Positions 39,324 to 45,616 of a stretch of DNA of 45,616 nucleotides are shown here, piece after piece. The notes beneath the pieces were generated by a model, which saw nothing but the letters and a program-made list of their open reading frames with translations, had not been told where the DNA came from and did not search any database. Origin of the DNA: Pseudomonadota bacterium (GTDB lineage Bacteria > Pseudomonadota > Gammaproteobacteria > Xanthomonadales > Xanthomonadaceae). The number at the start of each line of letters is the position of its first letter. Positions within the stretch are counted from its first letter, which is position 1. Made by a program: the position numbers and the translations under genes. The DNA lies in assembly GCA_023390905.1 (NCBI GenBank), contig JAEWBY010000064.1, forward strand, positions 1 to 45,616. The letters are read 5' to 3'.

Positions 39324-42300
39324 TCAGGCGCTCTGCATCAGCGGGATCGCGCGCGGGTTGTTCCATTTTTCCAGCAGCACGGCCTCGCGTTCCTTCGCCG
39401 CGTGCAGATGGCGTTCCTTGACGTGCCCGTAGCCGCGGATGTGATCGGGAATGCTCGCGATCTCGATCGCCAGCGGCAGCCGCGCCGCATCGAGCGAACC
39501 CAGTAGTTGGGTCAGGGTGCGTTCGTAGTCGGCGATCAACTGGCGCTCGCCACGGCGTTCTTCCGTGCGGCCGAAGGGATCGAACACGCCGCCGCGCAGG
39601 AAGCGCAGCTTCGCCATCAGCTTGAAGGCGCGGAACATCCAGGGACCGTATTCCTTCTTCATCAGCCGGCCTTCGGCATCGCGCTTGGCGAACAGCGGCG
39701 GGGCCAGATGGAAGTGCACTTCATAGTCGCCGTCGAACTGCTGCTGCAGGCGACGCTGGAACTCGCCGCTGGTGTACAGGCGTGCGACTTCGTACTCGTC
39801 CTTGTACGCCATCAGCTTGAAGAAATAGCGTGCGACCGCTTCGGTCAGCGCGGTCGAACCGGGCGCCTTGAGGTTTTCGGCCGCGCGCACGCGCGTCACC
39901 AGATCGGTGTAGCGGCGTGCATACGCGGCGTCCTGGTAATCGGTGAGGAAGCGCTCGCGACGCGCGATCAGTTCATCCAGTGAACGCGACAGGCGCAGAT
40001 CATCCAGCGGCAGGAATGCGATCTCGCCGGCGGCGCCGCCGGCTTCGGGCAGGCCGCGCAGCTCGCTTTCGTTGTCCGGATGGCGTGGCGCGGCGTTGGC
40101 GCCCCACTCGGTGCTTTCCCATTCGCCCGGCGGCAGCACCTGCAGGTTGCGCGGCGTGCGCTCGGATTCGGTCGGCGCATTGCGGATCAGGCCCGCCGCT
40201 TCCTGCACGACGACCGGATTGATCACCGCCAGCCGGCCCCATGCGAACGCCTGCTTGTTCATCTCGATCGCCGCGCCATTGAGTTCGATCGCGCGCATCA
40301 ACGCTTCGAACGAAATCGGCACCAGCCCCTGCTGCCACGCATAGCCGAGCATGAACAGGTTGCTGGCGATCGCATCACCAAGCAGCGCGGTCGCCAGTTG
40401 CGTGGCATCGACCACCATCGGATCGCGGCCGCCGAGCGCGACCCTCACGCCGGCGATGATGTCGGCGGCGGGGAACTGCATGTCCGGATGCGTGGTGAAC
40501 GTGCCGGGCATGGCTTCGTAGCTGTTGAGCACGACGTGCGAACGTTCGCCGCGGATCTTCGACAGTGCCCAGTAATCGTTCACCACCACCATGTCGCAGC
40601 CCAGCACCAGATCGGCCTCACCGGCGGCGATGCGCACGGCGTGGATGTCGTCCGGCGTGCGCGCGATGCGGATGTGCGTGGTCACCGCACCGCCCTTCTG
40701 CGCCAGTCCGGTCTGATCGAGCACGCTCGCGCCGCGGCCTTCCAGATGGCCGGCCATGCCGAGCAGCGCACCGATGGTCACCACGCCGGTGCCGCCGACG
40801 CCGGTGATCAGGATGTTCCAGGGCTGCGACAGATCCGAGCGCACGCTCGGCGCGGGCAGATGGTCGAGCAGTTCGGCCGCATTGGCCTTGCGTCCCTTGC
40901 GCGGGGTGCCGCCGTGCACAGTGACGAAGCTCGGGCAGAAACCGTTGACGCAGGAGTAATCCTTGTTGCAGTTGGACTGATCGATCTCGCGCTTGCGGCC
41001 GAATTCGGTTTCCTTCGGCAGCACCGATACGCAGAAGCTCTTGACCCCGCAATCGCCGCAGCCTTCGCACACCAGCGTGTTGACCATCACGCGCTTGGCC
41101 GGATCCGGCAGCTTGCCGCGCTTGCGGCGGCGGCGCTTCTCGGTCGCGCAGACCTGATCGTAGATCATGATCGAAACGCCCTTCACCTTGCGCAGTTGTT
41201 TCTGCACGTCATCGAGCTGCGCGCGATCGAAGAACTCCACGCCGGAGGGGAACAGGTCCGGGCGGCTCCACTTGCCGATGTCATCGCTGACCACGACGAT
41301 CGTCTGCACGCCCTCGGCGCGCATCATGTGCGCGATCTGCGGAACGCTGAGCGTGCCGTCGACCGGCTGGCCGCCGGTCATCGCCACCGCGTCGTTGTAG
41401 AGGATCTTGTAGGTGATGTTGACGCCGGTGGCGACCGATTGCCGCACCGCCAGCGATCCGGAATGGAAGAACGTGCCGTCGCCGAGGTTCTGGAACACAT
41501 GCTCGGTTTCGGTGAACGGCGCCTGCCCGGACCACGTCACGCCTTCGCCGCCCATGTGGGTGAAGGTGTCGGTGTCGCGATCCATCCACGTCACCATGTA
41601 ATGGCAGCCGATGCCGCCGAGCGCGCGCGAACCCTCCGGCACCACCGTGGAGGTGTTGTGCGGACAGCCGGAGCAGTAATGCGGCACGCGCGGGAAATTG
41701 GCGCGCGGCACGGCCAGTTCGGCTTCCTTTTCGTCCATCCAGCGCAGGCGCTGTTCGATGGAGTCGTGGCTGGTCGAACTGGATTGCAGCAGCCGCTGGA
41801 TGCGGCGGCCGATGACGCCGGCGATCGTCGCCGGCGTCAGTTCGCCGGTGGACGGCAGCACCCATTCGCCGGCTTCGTCGTACTTGCCGATGATCGAAGG
41901 GCGACGTCCCCACGCCTCGGGCCAGTTGTAGAAGATTTCCTTCATCTGCCGCTCGATGAAGGCGCGCTTTTCCTCCACCACTACGATGTCTTCGAGCCCG
42001 CGCGCGAAGGCGGTGATGCCGATCGGTTCCAGCGGCCAGGTCATGCCGATCTTGTAGACGCGGATGCCGATGTCGGCGCAGGCGGCTTCGTCCAGGCCCA
42101 GGTATTCCAGCGCCTGCAGCACGTCCAGATAGCTCTTGCCGGTGGTGACGATGCCCAGCCGCGCACGCGGGGAATCGAGCACGATGCGATCAATCCGGTT
42201 GGCGCGCGCGAATGCCTGCGCGGCCTTCACCGCATAGCGATGCAGGCGCATTTCCTGATCCAGCGGCGGATCCGGCCAGCGGATGTTGAGGCCGCCCACC

Positions 42301-43046
42301 GGCATGTCGAAATCCTCCGGCAGCACGATCGGCCGCGCGAACGGATTGACCTGCACGGAGGCCGAGGACTCCACCGTCTCGGCGATCGTCTTGAAGCCGA
42401 CCCAGCGCCCCGTGTAGCGGCTCATCGCCCAGCCCACCAGGCCCAGATCGAGGATGTCCTGCACGCCGGCGGGATTGAGCACCGGCATCATCGCGCTGAC
42501 GAATTCGTCTTCCGATCCGTGCGGCAGCGTCGAACTGCGGCAGGCATGATCATCGGCCGCGAGCGCGAGCACGCCGCCATGGCGCGAGGTGCCGGCCGCA
42601 TTGCCGTGCTTGAACACGTCGCCGCAGCGATCCACGCCGGGGCCCTTGCCATACCACATGGCGTAGACGCCATCGACCTTCGCACCAGGAAACAGGTTGG
42701 TCTGCTGCGTGCCCCACACCATCGTCGCGCCGAGATCCTCGTTGAGGCCCGGCGTGAACTTCACCGCTGCGGCTTCCAGATGTCTGCGCGCGCGCCACAG
42801 TTCCAGATCGAAGCCGCCGAGCGGTGATCCGCGATAGCCGCTGATGAAGCCGGCGGTGTTCTGCCCCGCGGCCTGATCGCGCAACCGCTGCATCAGCGGC
42901 AGGCGCACCAGCGCCTGCACGCCGCTCAGATAGATGCGGCCATCGGTGCGGGTGTACTTGTGTTCGAGCGTGTAGTCGTTGTCCAGCGCAGCCAGTTGCG
43001 GCGCGTTGGCGGACGACGGCGAGGTCAGTTCGGCGGTGCTGGTCAT
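39324..43046 (-). CDS. Indolepyruvate ferredoxin oxidoreductase, fused alpha-beta (IorA-IorB) single chain
   Basis: This 1240-residue enzyme oxidatively decarboxylates aryl or branched 2-oxo acids to acyl-CoA, passing electrons to ferredoxin. Domain order: TPP pyrimidine-binding part (about 25-430, GYRGSPLGGFDLEL and GPGVDRCGDVFKHGN), TPP pyrophosphate part with the IOR-typical YCSGCPHNTSTV and GGEGVTWSGQAPF (about 460-640), a 4Fe-4S region (CEGCGDCG near 655-662, then CNKDYSCVNGFC), the gamma domain with the CoA-type loop ITGVGGTGVVTIGALLGMAG (about 745-930), and a C-terminal DUF6537-like part. Archaeal Ior splits these into two subunits; fused forms are usual in proteobacteria. ATG 43046 starts MTSTAELTSPSS after a TACAAT box. 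No ferredoxin gene is adjacent. Confidence 0.92.
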   Translation of the reverse strand: MTSTAELTSPSSANAPQLAALDNDYTLEHKYTRTDGRIYLSGVQALVRLPLMQRLRDQAAGQNTAGFISGYRGSPLGGFDLELWRARRHLEAAAVKFTPGLNEDLGATMVWGTQQTNLFPGAKVDGVYAMWYGKGPGVDRCGDVFKHGNAAGTSRHGGVLALAADDHACRSSTLPHGSEDEFVSAMMPVLNPAGVQDILDLGLVGWAMSRYTGRWVGFKTIAETVESSASVQVNPFARPIVLPEDFDMPVGGLNIRWPDPPLDQEMRLHRYAVKAAQAFARANRIDRIVLDSPRARLGIVTTGKSYLDVLQALEYLGLDEAACADIGIRVYKIGMTWPLEPIGITAFARGLEDIVVVEEKRAFIERQMKEIFYNWPEAWGRRPSIIGKYDEAGEWVLPSTGELTPATIAGVIGRRIQRLLQSSSTSHDSIEQRLRWMDEKEAELAVPRANFPRVPHYCSGCPHNTSTVVPEGSRALGGIGCHYMVTWMDRDTDTFTHMGGEGVTWSGQAPFTETEHVFQNLGDGTFFHSGSLAVRQSVATGVNITYKILYNDAVAMTGGQPVDGTLSVPQIAHMMRAEGVQTIVVVSDDIGKWSRPDLFPSGVEFFDRAQLDDVQKQLRKVKGVSIMIYDQVCATEKRRRRKRGKLPDPAKRVMVNTLVCEGCGDCGVKSFCVSVLPKETEFGRKREIDQSNCNKDYSCVNGFCPSFVTVHGGTPRKGRKANAAELLDHLPAPSVRSDLSQPWNILITGVGGTGVVTIGALLGMAGHLEGRGASVLDQTGLAQKGGAVTTHIRIARTPDDIHAVRIAAGEADLVLGCDMVVVNDYWALSKIRGERSHVVLNSYEAMPGTFTTHPDMQFPAADIIAGVRVALGGRDPMVVDATQLATALLGDAIASNLFMLGYAWQQGLVPISFEALMRAIELNGAAIEMNKQAFAWGRLAVINPVVVQEAAGLIRNAPTESERTPRNLQVLPPGEWESTEWGANAAPRHPDNESELRGLPEAGGAAGEIAFLPLDDLRLSRSLDELIARRERFLTDYQDAAYARRYTDLVTRVRAAENLKAPGSTALTEAVARYFFKLMAYKDEYEVARLYTSGEFQRRLQQQFDGDYEVHFHLAPPLFAKRDAEGRLMKKEYGPWMFRAFKLMAKLRFLRGGVFDPFGRTEERRGERQLIADYERTLTQLLGSLDAARLPLAIEIASIPDHIRGYGHVKERHLHAAKEREAVLLEKWNNPRAIPLMQSA

Positions 43047-43100
43047 GGGCTGGCCCGTGCGGCTGGCGGTACCGGCGAACGCCGGACGCAGAAGGTGCGG

Positions 43101-43106
43101 ATTGTA
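43101..43106 (-). promoter_or_regulatory. Candidate -10 box upstream of the indolepyruvate oxidoreductase gene
   Basis: TACAAT on the minus strand (one mismatch from TATAAT) lies 54 bp before the start codon in otherwise GC-rich DNA. No good -35 box is found at 16-18 bp, so an activator may be needed, or the match is chance. Confidence 0.35.
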
Positions 43107-43114
43107 ACAGTGGG

Positions 43115-43138
43115 GTGCGCCGGCCCTGGCCGGTGCAC
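43115..43138 (-). terminator. Hairpin between the secreted nuclease and indolepyruvate oxidoreductase genes
   Basis: An 11-bp stem with one G-T pair (GTGCGCCGGCC / GGCCGGTGCAC) and a 2-nt centre lies 150 bp past the nuclease stop and just before the candidate promoter of the next gene. It lacks a T-run, so it may be a weak terminator or only a hairpin. Confidence 0.3.
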
Positions 43139-43287
43139 CTGCCTTGCGGGGCATGCCGAGGCCGGACCTCGCGTCATGCCGGGATCAATCGGCGCGGAAT
43201 ACCGGCATTCGCTGCGTGGATCGGCCGGTACGCGCGCGCGCATCGCGTTCGGTGGCCCGGGACGGGCTGGCCATCGAGGATGAACGC

Positions 43288-45048
43288 CTACAGATCGAAG
43301 CCGAGCAGCAGCGGATCGTGATCGGAACTGCGCATCGGCGTGGATGCATCGCCCTTCATGTAACCGGCGGCATCGGGCGCATCCGCATTGAGATGCCACT
43401 CGGCCGCGCCGCGCAGGCGCGAGGCCATCGCCGGCGTCAGCAACGCATGATCGAGCCGCCCACTCAGGCCGTTGTAGACGTAGCTGTACGGCTGCCGGAT
43501 CCTGGCCACCGCGAATGCATCACGCCATCCCGCATCGCGCAGCCAGCGCACCGGATCTTCCATCGCATAGGCGTTGAAGTCGCCGAGGATGATCGTGTGG
43601 CTGCCGCCCTGGCTGGTGGGATCTTCGCGCAGCCATGCATCCAGGCGCTTGGCCGAATCCACGCGCAGCGCATTCCAGCAGCCCTGCGTGTCGCCCTGAT
43701 CCCGGTCCGCGCCGGTGGCTTCCGAACAGCCCTTGGACTTGAAGTGGTTGGCGACCACGACGAACACCTGTCCATCGCGGCGACGGAATGCCTGCGCCAG
43801 CGGCACGCGGCTGCGTTCGCCGAAAGGTCCGCCTTCGAGCACGGCCGGCGCGCCCACCGGGTTCACGCGCGAGGCGCGATAGATCAGGCCGACGCGAATC
43901 GTATCGGTACCCGGACCCTGGCCGGCATCGATGAAACGCCAGTCGTGCGGGTGCGCGCCGTCACCGTCATTCAGGGCATCGACGAATTGCGCGAGGCTGG
44001 AATCGGCGCCGTAGCCGTCGTTCTCCAGTTCCATCAATGCGGCGATGTCGGCGTCGAGGCCACGCACGGTCGCGATCAACTTGCGCAACTGCGCGTGCAG
44101 TTGTTCCGGCGTCCTGGCGCCACGCGGGGTTGGAAAGCCCTGGCCGTGCCCGTCGCCGTTGAACAGGTTCTCCAGATTGAACGCCGCGATCTTCAGGCGT
44201 CCGGGCACGCGCGGCGGCGCCGGCAGTGCAGGGCTCTCCAGTGCCAGCGGCTGGCTCAGTTGCAGTCGATAGCTGCCGTAGCGTTCATCGACCACGCCTT
44301 CGACCCCGCGCAGCACGCTGCCCACGCGCGGGATCGGCGCATCGCCCAGCCAGCCGATGAAGGCCGGATCGCGCGTGCCGCTGCCATCGTCGAGCACCAG
44401 CCGTCGGCGCGCGTTGTCGGCCACCACGCGCTTGAACGCATCGGTGCCCGGCGCGGCGATTTCGCTCGGCTGCCACAGGCGGCCTTCGAACGCGGTGGTC
44501 AGTTCGCCGAAGCGTTCCACCTGATCGGTGCCGGTGATCGTCAGTGGCGCGGTGATGCGCACGCGCATGCCTTCGAGGGATTCCCAGTGCGCGGGGGCCG
44601 ATGACAGTACGACCGGCGCGACCTGAACTGGAACAGACGGATCCAGAACAGGCGGATCCAGGGATTCGATGAAACCGCTTACGGCGATCGTGGTGGTGCG
44701 GCTGGGCGGCGTGCCGGTTTCGGTTTCCTCGACACGCCCGGTGACGCGGAAGCGCAGGCCCGTGAAGGGGTGGGCCACGCCTTCGATATCCGGGGCCGGG
44801 GTGTAGCGGACGAACACGGCATCGGAGGTGGCGGGATCGCCGTCGCCGGCATCCTGCAGGAAGAAGCCGCCGAGCCCGCTGAAGGTGGCGGTGACGGTGC
44901 CTTCGACCGTCACGGTCTGGCCGATCAGTGGGCTGGAATCCCCGCGTCCCTGTACCGCGCCGATGGCGATCGGTTGCTGCGCGGCGGCGCCGGAGGCGAT
45001 GGCCATCAGGGCGAGCGGCGGCAGACAGCGGCGGAAACGGAAGGCCAT
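43288..45048 (-). CDS. ExeM/NucH-family secreted endonuclease
   Basis: This 586-residue exported nuclease has a signal peptide (MAFRFRRCLPPLALMAIASGAAAQQ, cleavage near AAA-QQ, residue 23). An OB-fold-type domain (about 25-130: IGAVQGRGDSSPLIGQTVTVEGTVTATF, GGFFLQDAGDGD) precedes the C-terminal exonuclease-endonuclease-phosphatase domain. The latter shows the EEP motifs in order: KIAAFNLENLFNGDG, the metal glutamate in MELENDGYG, VVANHFKSKGC, ILGDFNAYAMEDP, RLDHALLT and the final SSDHDPLLLGF. ExeM and NucH digest extracellular DNA in Shewanella and other gammaproteobacteria. This one lacks an obvious C-terminal membrane anchor, so it should be released. ATG 45048 has AGGTG with good spacing; an in-frame ATG at 45081 would place the charged region too far from the hydrophobic core. 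Confidence 0.9.
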   Translation of the reverse strand: MAFRFRRCLPPLALMAIASGAAAQQPIAIGAVQGRGDSSPLIGQTVTVEGTVTATFSGLGGFFLQDAGDGDPATSDAVFVRYTPAPDIEGVAHPFTGLRFRVTGRVEETETGTPPSRTTTIAVSGFIESLDPPVLDPSVPVQVAPVVLSSAPAHWESLEGMRVRITAPLTITGTDQVERFGELTTAFEGRLWQPSEIAAPGTDAFKRVVADNARRRLVLDDGSGTRDPAFIGWLGDAPIPRVGSVLRGVEGVVDERYGSYRLQLSQPLALESPALPAPPRVPGRLKIAAFNLENLFNGDGHGQGFPTPRGARTPEQLHAQLRKLIATVRGLDADIAALMELENDGYGADSSLAQFVDALNDGDGAHPHDWRFIDAGQGPGTDTIRVGLIYRASRVNPVGAPAVLEGGPFGERSRVPLAQAFRRRDGQVFVVVANHFKSKGCSEATGADRDQGDTQGCWNALRVDSAKRLDAWLREDPTSQGGSHTIILGDFNAYAMEDPVRWLRDAGWRDAFAVARIRQPYSYVYNGLSGRLDHALLTPAMASRLRGAAEWHLNADAPDAAGYMKGDASTPMRSSDHDPLLLGFDL

Positions 45049-45212
45049 GGCACACCTGCGGGCAGGAATCGGGTCGCGCATGATAGCGAGCGCGGATGAC
45101 GGGGCGGCACGCGGTGAAAGGGTGCGGCGCGAACTCAGGGCGATGCGGGGCCGGGTTCGTGAGCGGGCTGCGGTGCACTCATCGCGAGAGCTCTCCCGAA
45201 TCCCGGAAACAA

Positions 45213-45236
45213 CAATGCCGCCCGGAGGCGGCATTG
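45213..45236 (-). terminator. Terminator of the cytochrome c5 gene
   Basis: A perfect 10-bp stem (CAATGCCGCC / GGCGGCATTG) with a 4-nt loop lies 20 bp past the cytochrome stop. On the minus strand it is followed by TTGTTT, so it is a good intrinsic terminator separating this gene from the nuclease gene downstream. Confidence 0.8.
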
Positions 45237-45256
45237 CGACGTGCGAACGGTGCGGC

Positions 45257-45616
45257 TTACTGCACGTTGGCGAGCATCCAGTCGACCGTTGCGTGGATCT
45301 GCTCGTCGGTCAGGGCCGGGTTGCCGCCCTTCGGAGGCATGATGCCGCCGTCCGGACCGGTGAAGCCTTCGATGGCGTGCTTGTAGAGCGTTTCCTTGCC
45401 CTTGGCCGCGCGCGCGCCGATGCCCGCTGCGGTCAGCGTCGGAGCGCCGCCGGTGCCGTTCTGGTGGCAGGCGCCGCACAGGCTGTCGAAGATGACCTTG
45501 CCGTCGGTGGTGCCGCCATAGGCGACCTGCGAAGAGGCGGCCGCGGCGGCGGCAGCCTGCGCCGCGGCCTGCGCGGCCGCGCCGGTCTCGCCGGCATAGA
45601 CCGCGCCGACCGGCGC
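45257..45616 (-). CDS. Cytochrome c5-type protein (5' end beyond window edge)
   Basis: The C-terminal 119 residues of a class I cytochrome c are visible. The haem is attached at CGACH (within DSLCGACHQNGTGGAP), and the axial methionine is in GGIMPPKGGNPALTDEQI, the c5 family pattern, followed by HATVDWMLANVQ. Before the haem domain is an Ala/Gln-rich linker (about 25 residues), so the full protein probably has an N-terminal signal and a membrane anchor or a second haem domain upstream. It acts as a periplasmic electron carrier. The gene runs in frame to the window edge and its start is not visible. Confidence 0.88.
   Translation of the reverse strand, partial: APVGAVYAGETGAAAQAAAQAAAAAAASSQVAYGGTTDGKVIFDSLCGACHQNGTGGAPTLTAAGIGARAAKGKETLYKHAIEGFTGPDGGIMPPKGGNPALTDEQIHATVDWMLANVQ

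Overview
The window is a gene-dense, GC-rich stretch of bacterial chromosome. It looks like a member of the Xanthomonadales (Lysobacteraceae/Xanthomonadaceae or Rhodanobacteraceae), judging from the recC-recB-recD order, the ExeM/NucH-type extracellular nuclease, the fused one-chain indolepyruvate oxidoreductase, the I78-type lipoproteins and the codon use. This placement is inferred, because no rRNA or other phylogenetic marker is present. I see no tRNA, rRNA, CRISPR array, insertion sequence, integrase or phage gene, so the content is mostly core chromosome.

Layout. (1) 1-788 is the start of an MlaF-like ABC ATPase, cut by the window edge. (2) 1137-10008 is a tightly overlapping recC-recB-recD operon for double-strand break repair, whose RecD has an unusual helicase motif Ia. 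(3) 10199-12508 holds a GT1-type glycosyltransferase, divergent from folE and a YchJ-family SEC-C protein. (4) 12659-16099 holds an MltB-type lytic transglycosylase, an overlapping hexose-6-phosphate mutarotase and a Tet-type MFS exporter. (5) 16150-19363 (minus) holds a double-PepSY secreted protein, a BenE transporter, a small secreted four-cysteine protein and a two-domain methylglyoxal-synthase-like protein. (6) 19426-25461 (minus) is gltBD for ammonia assimilation, with a G-rich heptad array between the genes and a perfect 22-bp palindrome upstream.

(7) 25827-27687 is a type IB topoisomerase flanked on both sides by I78-family inhibitor lipoproteins. (8) 27954-30946 is a D-amino-acid module: dadA-alr on the minus strand, divergent from an Lrp-family regulator, with two TGAATTT repeats 22 bp apart between them. 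(9) 30949-31086 is a converging heptad-repeat hairpin. (10) 31178-36889 holds an M13 zinc peptidase lipoprotein, an NYN-LOTUS protein, a DUF938 methyltransferase and an M61 peptidase. (11) 36902-39175 holds a haem-oxygenase-like iron enzyme translationally coupled to a VOC protein, divergent from an orphan QueC-like PP-loop enzyme. (12) 39324-45616 (minus) holds a fused indolepyruvate ferredoxin oxidoreductase, a secreted nuclease and the 3' part of a cytochrome c5.

Functional themes are nitrogen and amino-acid metabolism (gltBD, dadA-alr-lrp, indolepyruvate oxidoreductase), exported hydrolases and their inhibitors, and DNA maintenance (RecBCD, TopIB). The best candidates for undescribed biology are the QueC-like / haem-oxygenase-like / VOC locus (36902-39175) and the duplicated methylglyoxal-synthase fold (18464-19363). 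The two G-quadruplex-capable heptad arrays also deserve a look.
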